NCBI GenBank assembly: GCA_051646105.1
Contig: JBOFCO010000111.1
Span: 1 to 13,176 of the forward strand
Direction of reading: 5' to 3'
Length of the DNA stretch: 13,176 nucleotides
Source: JBOFCO01 sp051646105
GTDB lineage: Bacteria; Pseudomonadota; Alphaproteobacteria; Rhodobacterales; Rhodobacteraceae
Shown: positions 1 to 6,217 of the stretch, piece by piece
How the letters are laid out: every line of letters starts with the position of its first letter
Numbering within the stretch: position 1 is the first letter of the stretch
The notes under the pieces: model-generated
Databases searched by the model: none
Seen by the model: only the letters and a program-made list of their open reading frames with translations
Told to the model about the DNA's origin: nothing
Position numbers and translations under genes: made by a program

Positions 1-1046
1 TCCAGCGCATCACCCACCACCGCCAGCGCCCGGTGTTTTACCGCATCGAAGCGGGCGGCGTTGATCGAGATGAACCGCGCCGTTTGCGAAAACGCCGTCC
101 ACGAGCCGGTGGTGAAATCCTGCAGCCGCGTGCCGATGGCAAGGATCACGTCCGCCTCTGCCGCCAGTGTGTTGGCGCTGGTAGAACCGACGATGCCGAT
201 GGGCCCGGCGTGGACGGGATGGTAATGGGTCAGACCGCCCTTGCCGGCGATGGTTTCCACCACTGGAATACCATGGTCGGCGGCAAATCTCGCCACCGTG
301 TCCTCTGCCCCCGAATAGCGCACGCCGCCGCCCGCGATGATCAGCGGCTTCTTCGCCGTTTTCAGCAGCGCCGCCGCTTCCCTCATCGCATCCTTGTCGG
401 CGCGCGGGCGGGGAATGCGCCACAGACGTTCCTCGAAGAACTCCTCCGGATAGTCGAACGCCAGTTCCTGCGTGTCTTGCGGCAGCGCGATGAACGCCGG
501 GCCGCATTCGGCGGGGTCGAGCATGGACGCCACCGCCTGCGGGAGCGAGGCGATGATCTGCGCGGGATGGGTGATCCTGTCCCAGTACCGCGTCACCGCC
601 TTGAACGCATCGTTCACCGTCACGGTCGGATCGCCAAAATGTTCGACCTGTTGCAGCACCGGGTCGGGCAAGCGGTTGGTGAAGGTATCGCCCGCGATCA
701 GCAGCACCGGAAGCCGGTTCGCATGCGCGGTACCCGCCGCCGTGACCATGTTCAGCGCTCCCGGCCCGATGGACGACGTGGCAATCATGATCTGCCGCCG
801 CCGCTTGGCCTTGGCATAGCCGATGGCTGCCAGCGCCATCGATTGTTCGTTCTGGCCGCGCCATGTGGGAAGGCTGTCCTGCACCGCCTCCAGCGCTTCC
901 GACAGGCAGGTGACATTGCCGTGACCGAAGATGCCGAAAACGCCACCAAAGAGCGGCACGCGCTGGCCGTCGATCTCGGTGTACTGCACTGTCAGCCAGC
1001 GCACCAGCGCCTGCGCCATCGTCAGACGAATCGTTGTCTGCGCCAT
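1..1046 (-). CDS. iolD: 3D-(3,5/4)-trihydroxycyclohexane-1,2-dione hydrolase IolD, 5' part (cut by window edge)
   Basis: Thiamine-diphosphate enzyme that opens the ring of the diketo-inositol intermediate (after IolG and IolE) to 5-deoxy-glucuronate in cytosolic myo-inositol catabolism. Read from the ATG at 1046, 348 codons are open to the window edge with no stop. The N-terminus (MAQTTIRLTMAQALVRWL) closely resembles remembered IolD proteins. Diagnostic stretches follow: GIFGHGNV (~38-45), GQNEQSMA with the catalytic Glu at about residue 67, SSIGPGA, TAAGTAHAN, LPVLLIAGDTF, PDPVLQQVEH and RYWDRITHP. The ThDP-binding N-terminal domain and most of the central domain (KKPLIIAGGG, IGTRLQDFTTGS) are present. 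The C-terminal ThDP domain, from a family length of about 610-640 residues, lies outside. A GAGGGAGG-like ribosome site sits about 8 nt before the ATG. The gene is divergent from the aldehyde dehydrogenase operon. The identification is based on sequence resemblance and is strong. Confidence 0.93.
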   Translation of the reverse strand, partial: MAQTTIRLTMAQALVRWLTVQYTEIDGQRVPLFGGVFGIFGHGNVTCLSEALEAVQDSLPTWRGQNEQSMALAAIGYAKAKRRRQIMIATSSIGPGALNMVTAAGTAHANRLPVLLIAGDTFTNRLPDPVLQQVEHFGDPTVTVNDAFKAVTRYWDRITHPAQIIASLPQAVASMLDPAECGPAFIALPQDTQELAFDYPEEFFEERLWRIPRPRADKDAMREAAALLKTAKKPLIIAGGGVRYSGAEDTVARFAADHGIPVVETIAGKGGLTHYHPVHAGPIGIVGSTSANTLAAEADVILAIGTRLQDFTTGSWTAFSQTARFISINAARFDAVKHRALAVVGDAL

Positions 1047-1179
1047 GCTTTCTCCCTCCCTCAAACTCGCCCAAACATACGGCATTGCATTGTTTGTTGA
1101 CAATATATTTTATTTGCAATGAATATTGTGAAGCAGATTGGCCGGGGTTGAGCTGCGGCCCGGATCGGGAGGCGTATGG
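1047..1179. promoter_or_regulatory. Divergent iolD / aldehyde-dehydrogenase control region with nested inverted repeats
   Basis: This is the only conspicuously AT-rich stretch in the first 5 kb, and it lies between two divergently transcribed units. Visible structure: CATTGCA (1083-1089) pairs with TGCAATG (1115-1121), and CAATAT (1101-1106) pairs with ATATTG (1123-1128), so two inverted repeats interlock. A smaller dyad, TTGT-TG-ACAA, occupies 1094-1103. A perfect -35-like TTGACA on the plus strand is at 1097-1102 inside these repeats, but the -10 match at proper spacing is weak. On the minus strand TTCACA and AT-rich -10-like sequences overlap the same stretch. The layout fits an operator for a transcription factor controlling both directions. 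The regulator is not in the window, and I do not recognise the motif as a known IolR site. Confidence 0.5.
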
Positions 1180-1281
1180 ATGATTAAAGTCACCGCATCA
1201 GGCGGCAGGTGCATGGATGGTTGTGCCGTGCGCCGCGCCACACGGTTCATCCCCTTGTGCGCGAGGGTCGGCCATGTATGA
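1180..1281 (+). CDS. Possible 33-codon leader ORF overlapping the aldehyde dehydrogenase start
   Basis: A short frame starts at ATG 1180 with a good ribosome site (GGGAGG, 1167-1172, 7 nt spacing). It encodes MIKVTASGG and so on, 33 residues, and ends at TGA 1279-1281, a few bases past the ATG (1274) of the aldehyde dehydrogenase in another frame. The SD is better than that of the dehydrogenase itself, so ribosomes finishing the short frame could feed the downstream start (translational coupling). The peptide has no run of a single amino acid that would suggest attenuation, and I recognise no homology. It could be chance; conservation across relatives would decide. No function is assigned. 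Confidence 0.3.
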   Translation: MIKVTASGGRCMDGCAVRRATRFIPLCARVGHV

Positions 1282-2713
1282 CCGTTTCGGCCTGTTCATC
1301 TGCGGCGAGTGGCAGCCCGCCACCGGGGGCGCCACAGCGCCGGTTCTCAGCCCGGTTACTGAGCAGTCCTTGGGTGCTTGCCCGATCGCCTCGCCTGTCG
1401 ACAGCGAAGCAGCCATTGCGGCAGCCAGCGCCGGGCTTGGCGTCTGGTCCGCCACCCCGGCCTTCGACCGCGCCGATACCCTGCACCGCATCACCGATGA
1501 GATGACCCGCCGCAGCGATGAAGCGGTGCGAATGATTTCCATGGAAACCGGCAAACCTGTCGCACAGGCGCAGCGCGAATGGGGCCTCAGCATCGATCAG
1601 TTCCGATGGTATGCGGAAGAGGCACGCCGCATCTATGGCCGGATCGTGGAAAGCCGTGTGCCGAATGGCCGCTTTGAAATCCACCATGAACCGGTTGGCA
1701 TTGTCGCTGCCTTTACCGCCTGGAATTTTCCGGCAGCCCTGATCGCAAGGAAGGTTGCCCCGGCCCTCGCCGCCGGATGCTCCGTCATTGTCCGTCCCTC
1801 CTCGCAGACGCCGGGGGTTGCGATGGTGATGGTCGATTGCTGCCGCGCCGCCGGTTTGCCTGCGGGGGCGATCAACCTGATTATCGGACCAACGGCATCA
1901 ACCTATGCGCCGCTGATGTCGTCGAAGGCGGTGCGCAAGGTCTCTCTCACCGGGTCTACCCGCGTGGGGCAGCAGATGATCCGCGATGCCGCCGACACGC
2001 TGAAGAAGGTGTCGATGGAGCTTGGCGGCAATGCACCTGTCATCATCTATGACGATGCCGATCTTGAATCGGCGCTGAACGTTGCGGTGCCAACGAAATT
2101 CGCAAATGCCGGGCAGGTCTGCGTAACCGGCGACCGCTTCTATGTACATGACAGCCTTCATGACGCTTTCGTCGCGGGCTTTGTCGAACGGGCCCGCGCG
2201 ATCAGGCTGGGCGACGGGTTGGACCCCGCCACCGGAATGGGTCCTCTGATCAACGCGGGCCGCCTGGCCGAAATGGAAAGGATCGTGGCTGGCGCTGTGG
2301 CGGCCGGGGCAAAACTCGCCACGGGCGGCGCGCGCGCGGCGGGTTTCAACGCTGGTCACTTCTTTGAACCAACCGTTCTGACCGGCTGCACCGACGACAT
2401 GGGCGTGATGGCCGAGGAAAACTTCGGCCCCATCGCCGCGATCACCCGCTTTGCGACAGAGGAGGAGGTTCTGGCCCGCGCCAATGCTTCCGACATGGGG
2501 TTGTCGGCCTATGCCTTCACCCGGTCCCCGGCCCGCGCGCGGCGGACGGTGGCGGCGCTGAAGGCGGGCATGGTCGGGGTCAACTCATTCGCCATGGCCG
2601 CGTCAGAGGCACCCTTCGGCGGCACCAACCGTTCCGGCATGGGGCGCGAGGGTGGCACAGAAGGCATACGCGATTACCTGGACGTGAAATCAAGCCAGAT
2701 GGTGTGGGCATGA
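1274..2713 (+). CDS. NAD(P)-dependent aldehyde dehydrogenase, succinate-semialdehyde-dehydrogenase-like
   Basis: Oxidises an aldehyde to the carboxylic acid in the cytosol. Length is 479 aa, normal for the ALDH superfamily. Seen in the protein: TAWNFP with the oxyanion Asn near residue 151, the Rossmann segment LTGSTRVGQ (~225-233), SMELGGNAP with the general-base Glu near 249, GQVCV with the nucleophilic Cys near 283, and EENFGPI and PFGGTNRSGMGREGG near the C-terminus. The usual cofactor-binding KP(A/S)xxTP element reads RPSSQTP (~174-180), so the conserved Lys is Arg. The ATG at 1274, with GAGGG upstream, is preferred over an in-frame ATG at 1217, because the extra 19 residues are unlike family N-termini. 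The gene overlaps the aldolase by ATGA. An aldolase partner releasing pyruvate plus an aldehyde makes succinate semialdehyde, lactaldehyde or glycolaldehyde plausible substrates (inference). It is not the CoA-dependent methylmalonate-semialdehyde type (IolA). Confidence 0.88.
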   Translation: MYDRFGLFICGEWQPATGGATAPVLSPVTEQSLGACPIASPVDSEAAIAAASAGLGVWSATPAFDRADTLHRITDEMTRRSDEAVRMISMETGKPVAQAQREWGLSIDQFRWYAEEARRIYGRIVESRVPNGRFEIHHEPVGIVAAFTAWNFPAALIARKVAPALAAGCSVIVRPSSQTPGVAMVMVDCCRAAGLPAGAINLIIGPTASTYAPLMSSKAVRKVSLTGSTRVGQQMIRDAADTLKKVSMELGGNAPVIIYDDADLESALNVAVPTKFANAGQVCVTGDRFYVHDSLHDAFVAGFVERARAIRLGDGLDPATGMGPLINAGRLAEMERIVAGAVAAGAKLATGGARAAGFNAGHFFEPTVLTGCTDDMGVMAEENFGPIAAITRFATEEEVLARANASDMGLSAYAFTRSPARARRTVAALKAGMVGVNSFAMAASEAPFGGTNRSGMGREGGTEGIRDYLDVKSSQMVWA

Positions 2714-3519
2714 TACCGAACCGACTGAAAGCGCTGTGGGCCGAAGGCAAGCCCACCATCAACGGCTGGTGTTCCATCGGCAATCCCTTCACTGCCGAAA
2801 TCATGGCCGCGCAGGGCTATGACAGCCTGACCATCGACATGCAGCATGGTGCACTGGACTATTCGCATCTGCTGCCGATGTTTCAGGCAATGCGCGCCAG
2901 CGGTGCGGTTCTGATGGCACGGGTGCCGTGGCTTGAACCCGGTATCATCATGAAGGCGCTGGACGCCGGCGCCTATGGCATCATCTGCCCGATGGTGAAC
3001 AGCGCCGGGGATGCCGCAAGACTTGTCAGCTATATGCGCTATCCGCCCCTTGGCCAGCGCAGCTTTGGCCCGACGCGGGTATCCGTCGGCGCAGGCGCGA
3101 ACTATGCAGGCGAGGCAAACGACAACATGCTGGCCTTTGCGATGATCGAAACAGCGGAGGGCATGACGAACCTTGACGCCATCGCCGCCACGCCAGGACT
3201 GGACGGCATCTATGTCGGCCCTGCCGACCTGACCCTGTCCCTGACGCAGGGCCGTCTGCCACCGGCATTCGACCGGGAGGAGCCGGAAATGATTGCGGCC
3301 CTGCAAAAGATCGTCATGGCCTGCAAGAAGAACGGCATCCGTGCCGCCCTGCATTGCGGCACACCGGACTATGCCGCGCGCGCCATCGGCTGGGGTTTCG
3401 ACATGACCACCGTCGGCGGCGATTCCCGTTTTCTGGCCGCTGCCGCCGGTGCCAGCGTCACCCGCTTCCGCGAACTGGCAGGCGAGGCCGTCGCCGCCCG
3501 CAAGGAAGGCGGTTACTGA
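2710..3519 (+). CDS. HpcH/HpaI-family class II aldolase
   Basis: A cytosolic divalent-metal aldolase of the 4-hydroxy-2-oxoheptanedioate / 2-keto-3-deoxy-sugar-acid aldolase group, expected to cleave a 2-keto-3-deoxy acid to pyruvate and an aldehyde. Length is 269 aa, typical. Seen in the protein: IDMQHG with the base His near 46, ARVPW with the substrate Arg near 71, GIICPMV, MIETAEG with a metal-binding Glu near 147, and YVGPADLTLS with the metal-binding Asp near 173. ATG 2710 overlaps the dehydrogenase TGA as ATGA; a GTG at 2704 in the same frame is an alternative start. The stop (TGA) shares one base with the ATG of the next gene. Tight overlap with an aldehyde dehydrogenase suggests that gene handles the aldehyde product. 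Substrate specificity cannot be read from sequence: HpaI, RhmA (2-keto-3-deoxy-L-rhamnonate) and GarL-like activities share these motifs. Confidence 0.88.
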   Translation: MIPNRLKALWAEGKPTINGWCSIGNPFTAEIMAAQGYDSLTIDMQHGALDYSHLLPMFQAMRASGAVLMARVPWLEPGIIMKALDAGAYGIICPMVNSAGDAARLVSYMRYPPLGQRSFGPTRVSVGAGANYAGEANDNMLAFAMIETAEGMTNLDAIAATPGLDGIYVGPADLTLSLTQGRLPPAFDREEPEMIAALQKIVMACKKNGIRAALHCGTPDYAARAIGWGFDMTTVGGDSRFLAAAAGASVTRFRELAGEAVAARKEGGY

Positions 3520-4502
3520 TGCCGCATGTTCTGGTGGCGGGCAAAATTCATCCGTCAGGCATCACCCTGCTGCGCGAGGCGAAGGGTGTGACCTTCGATC
3601 TGGTCGAAGAGGTTTCCGAACCTTCCTATGCGCCGCTGATCGCAAGGGCAGATGCACTCGTGCTCAGGACACAGCCTCTTGGTGCGGCGACGGTGGCACA
3701 GGCCGGGCGGCTGCGCCTCGTCTCGCGGCACGGCGTGGGTTTCGATGCGGTGGACGTATCCGCGCTGAACGCGCGTGGCATTGTCCTGTCGGTGGTGGGC
3801 GACGTGAATACCGCCGCCGTGGCCGAACATGCGATGATGATGGTCCTTGCGGCCACCAAGCGGGTCTTGAGAGCGGACCGCGCGGTGCGCGATCCGGGGC
3901 AGTGGGGCTGGCGCAACCGGCTTGAGGCGGGGGAAGTGGGCGGCAAGACCCTGCTGGTGCTGGGCTATGGCCGGATCGGGCGGCACGTTGCAAGGCTGGC
4001 TACCGCCTTCGGGATGAAGGTGATCGCCCATGACCCCTGGCTGGAACAGCATGGCTGGCCCGATGGCCCGGTGCGCCCGATGGCGGATCTTCGACAGGCG
4101 ATGGCGATGGCTGATGTGATTTCCATCCATATTCCCAAGGCTGAGCGTCCGGTCCTTGGCGCCGCAGAACTGGCGCAAGTGAAACCGGGGGTCGTGATCG
4201 TGAACACCGCTCGCGGCGGTATCGTTGATGAGATCGCGCTGGCCAATGCCCTGCGCGACGGGCGCGTGGGGGCCGCCGGTCTGGATGTGTTTGATGAGGA
4301 GCCGCCTGCTGCCGATCATCCCCTTTTGGCCTTCGATCAGGTGCTTTTGTCACCCCATATCGGCGGGCTCACAGCAGAGGGCGCGGAACGGCTGGCCGTT
4401 CATTCGGTGCAGAATGTGCTCGATTTTTTCGCCGGTCGGCTGGACCCGACGCTTGTTGTCAACACGGCTGCAATCGGCAGCGCAGAGGAACTGACGAAAT
4501 GA
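3519..4502 (+). CDS. D-isomer-specific 2-hydroxyacid dehydrogenase
   Basis: NAD(P)-linked interconversion of a 2-keto acid and a D-2-hydroxy acid. Length is 327 aa, usual for the compact glyoxylate/hydroxypyruvate-reductase and phosphoglycerate-dehydrogenase-like group without regulatory domains. Seen in the protein: N-terminal catalytic half (VLRTQPL, SRHGVGFDAVDV), Rossmann GYGRIG at ~149-154, followed by an Asp (HDPW, ~172) that would favour NAD, and the catalytic triad Arg (NTARGG, ~232), Glu (FDEEPP, ~261) and His (SPHIGG, ~280). ATG 3519 overlaps the aldolase stop by one base, and the gene ends in an ATGA overlap with the Gfo/Idh gene, so all four genes should be co-translated. The likely role is processing a 2-keto or 2-hydroxy acid (glyoxylate/glycolate, glycerate or a sugar acid) made by the same pathway. 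The substrate is inferred only; the family and fold are secure. Confidence 0.9.
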   Translation: MPHVLVAGKIHPSGITLLREAKGVTFDLVEEVSEPSYAPLIARADALVLRTQPLGAATVAQAGRLRLVSRHGVGFDAVDVSALNARGIVLSVVGDVNTAAVAEHAMMMVLAATKRVLRADRAVRDPGQWGWRNRLEAGEVGGKTLLVLGYGRIGRHVARLATAFGMKVIAHDPWLEQHGWPDGPVRPMADLRQAMAMADVISIHIPKAERPVLGAAELAQVKPGVVIVNTARGGIVDEIALANALRDGRVGAAGLDVFDEEPPAADHPLLAFDQVLLSPHIGGLTAEGAERLAVHSVQNVLDFFAGRLDPTLVVNTAAIGSAEELTK

Positions 4503-5617
4503 CCAAACCGAAACTGCGTATCGGCCTGATTGGCACAGGCTTCATGGGCAAGACCCATGTCTTCGGCTTTGCCTCGGCCCCGCGCGTCTTCGACCTGCCG
4601 TATGAACTGGAACTGCATACGGTCGCTGATGTGACCGCGGAAAGCGCGGCAAAGGCTGCAGCCGGCTTCGGTTTTGCCCATGCCACGACCGACTGGCTCA
4701 GGATCGTGGAAAATCCCGACATAGATGTGGTCGACATCACCGCGCCAAACGCCCTGCACAAGGAGATGGCGCTGGCCGCGATCAGGGCAGGGAAACATGT
4801 CTATTGCGAAAAGCCGCTTGCCCCGCATGCTGCCGACGCACGTGAAATGGCGCTGGCCGCAGAAGCCGCCGGGGTCAAGACCCAGGTCGGGTTCAACTAC
4901 CTGTGCAACCCGATGATATCACTGGCCAGAGAGATGATCGCGGCGGGCTAACTGGGCGAAATCCGCAGATATCGCGGCATTCACTGCGAAGATTACATGG
5001 CCGATAGCGGGGGTCAGTTTACCTTTCGCCACGATCCGGCGGGTGGCGGGGCGCTGGCCGATATCGGCAGTCATGCGCTGGCCACGGCAGAATATTTGTG
5101 TGGTCCGATCACCCGCGTCATGGGCGATTGCGTCACCATGATCTCCGAACGGCCGGACGGCAAGGGGGGCACACGCAGGGTCGAAGTGGATGATGTCGGG
5201 CGTGCCTTTCTTCGCTTCGGGAATGGAGCAACCGGCAGCGTCGAGGGCAACTGGATCGCCACCGGCCGCAAGATGCAGCATGATTTCGAGATCTACGGCA
5301 CGAAAGGCGCGCTGGCCTTCAGCCAGGAGCATTTCAACGTCCTGCACTATTTCAGCACCACCGATGCCAAAGGCCGCCAGGGCTTCCGCCGGATCGAGGC
5401 CGGACCAGACCACGCGCCCTATGGCCTGTTCTGCGTGGCCCCCGGCCATCAACTGGGTTTCAACGACCTTAAGGCGATCGAGGTGGCGGGCTATGTCAAT
5501 GCCATTGCCGGTAAAGGACCGGAGCCGTTCAATTTCCGCAAGGGGCTGCGCATCCAGACGCTGGTCGAAGCCATCCAGACAAGCAGCCGGGAACAGCACT
5601 GGCTTGATGTGCAATGA
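4499..5617 (+). pseudogene. Gfo/Idh/MocA-family oxidoreductase interrupted by one in-frame TAA
   Basis: NAD(P)-dependent sugar or inositol dehydrogenase family. If the internal stop is read through, the frame is 372 aa, full family length. Seen: Rossmann GLIGTGFMG (~9-17), catalytic CEKPL (Lys ~105), QVGFNY, then after the stop LGEIRRYRG and DIGSHA with the Asp/His pair (~188, ~192), through to HWLDVQ at the true TGA. The stop is codon 151, at 4949-4951, where relatives have Glu or Lys in xxG-E/K-LGEI; one base change from GAA or AAA explains it. Both halves keep clean coding sequence with no other lesion, so the mutation is recent or a sequencing error. The first half alone is only the nucleotide-binding domain. 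An internal ATG at 4997 would give a C-terminal fragment, unlikely to be a gene. ATG 4499 overlaps the preceding gene by 4 bp. Confidence 0.85.
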
Positions 5618-5634
5618 CACCAACGGTCGGCGAC

Positions 5635-5652
5635 AGCCCTACACCCAGGGCT
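5635..5652 (+). other. Short inverted repeat after the Gfo/Idh gene
   Basis: AGCCCT (5635-5640) and AGGGCT (5647-5652) form a 6-bp stem with a 6-nt loop, 18 nt past the Gfo/Idh stop. No T-run follows, so it is not a standard Rho-independent terminator. It may simply be an intergenic hairpin or a chance repeat. Confidence 0.25.
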
Positions 5653-5698
5653 TCGGTACTGACCCTTACGCCTGACTTCGCCATGAGGATGCCGTCAA

Positions 5699-5802
5699 AT
5701 GCCGATCCGTTACGCCCTGAACCGAACCAGCGCGCCGCAATTATCCTTGGTCGAGTTTATCTCGCTGCCACATCGGTCGGCGTTTCTGCCGTTGAAATCC
5801 AC
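5699..5802 (+). pseudogene. 5' remnant of a TIM-barrel sugar isomerase/epimerase with a 1-nt deletion
   Basis: ATG 5699 has a purine-rich GAGGA about 10 nt upstream and begins MPIRYALNR, followed by SAPQLSLVEFISL. This is the recognisable start of xylose-isomerase-like TIM-barrel proteins (hydroxypyruvate isomerase/IolE-type), whose N-termini read like ALN, AP-L, F--LA, G--AVEI. The frame breaks near 5767-5768. Restoring one G (ctGcc to ctGGcc) gives L-A-T-SVGVSAVEIH with no gap. Only ~35 codons remain of a normal ~260-280. Beyond 5802 the sequence switches without a break to an ABC-ATPase C-terminus. The gene was presumably the next member of the operon. The match is from memory of the family pattern and is short, so the family call is moderately confident. 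Confidence 0.6.
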
Positions 5803-5940
5803 GCGATGAATCTGTGTGACCGCGCATCGGTGATGAAGAACGGCCAGCTTGTCGGAACGGTCAAAGTCAAGGACGTTACCGATGACGACATCCTCGGCAT
5901 GATCATCCTTGGCAAAAAACCGGCACATCTGGCCAATTGA
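5803..5940 (+). pseudogene. 3' remnant of a sugar ABC-transporter ATP-binding protein
   Basis: The last ~45 codons read LCDRASVMKNGQLVGT, then DVTDDDILGMIILGKKP, and stop at TGA 5938-5940. This is the stretch after the H-loop in ribose/xylose/inositol-type ABC ATPases (CDR-x-x-VM-(R/K)-(N/D)-G, then a GxI-x-G-type end). Walker A, the signature motif and Walker B are all absent. The frame can be extended back to an ATG at 5614, but that extension crosses the isomerase remnant out of frame and is not part of an ATPase. The piece is therefore the tail of a gene whose first ~200+ codons were lost in the same deletion that removed most of the isomerase gene. It implies that a dedicated sugar importer once stood in this operon. 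It is non-functional as it stands. Confidence 0.7.
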
Positions 5941-6217
5941 CCGGGGCACCTTGGGGCGTCCTCTGCCGGGCATGCAACACAGTGAAACCATGATGCGATA
6001 CGCCGTGGTTGGGCGGGATCAGCCGGAAAGCTTTCATGTCCGCTGCGGTAAACTCTGATGATCTGCGTACCAACGCAGACCGGAGTGATGTGGCGGCGGT
6101 ATCAAGGCCGGGACGACCCGATGTTCGCTCCCAGCGTCGGGCGAGTTTCGTTCTGGAAAGCGCAAGGCAGCCATTCGACCGATTGTGGCTGACGGCATCT
6201 ATGGCCCGAAATGCCCC
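5941..6217. other. Intergenic stretch with no recognisable gene
   Basis: This lies between the ABC-ATPase remnant and the end of nadC (convergent). I checked all frames. The longest pieces (for example a 34-codon frame at about 6088-6192 starting MWRRYQGRD, and an open stretch ending KCPLKIQ) match no family I know and have no convincing ribosome site. Base composition resembles coding DNA, so further degraded remnants of the catabolic operon are possible. I see no clear T-tailed terminator for either flanking unit. Confidence 0.4.

Noticed and set aside
33..1100. Long plus-strand frame (and a minus-strand frame 10-1119) across the left end
   Set aside because: Both shadow iolD, whose true minus-strand frame runs off the window edge without a stop. 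Their products are Arg/His-rich and match no family.
1217..1273. Upstream extension of the aldehyde dehydrogenase to ATG 1217
   Set aside because: The extra residues (MVVPCAAPHGSS...) are not like ALDH N-termini. ATG 1274 has GAGGG upstream and begins directly with the typical FGLFICGEW start.
4949..4951. Programmed recoding of the internal stop
   Set aside because: TAA is not the usual selenocysteine (TGA) or pyrrolysine (TAG) codon, and I see no obvious recoding hairpin. Mutation or sequencing error is simpler.
4997..5617. Separate 206-aa gene starting at ATG 4997
   Set aside because: It is the C-terminal domain of the Gfo/Idh protein, in the same frame as the upstream half. No ribosome site precedes it, and residues between the TAA and 4997 (LGEIRRYRG...) are conserved family sequence.
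5614..5940. 108-aa hypothetical gene with ATGA overlap to the Gfo/Idh stop
   Set aside because: The first ~50 codons have no family resemblance and run out of frame across an isomerase start at 5699. Only the tail is real ABC-ATPase sequence, so this is a scar rather than a gene.
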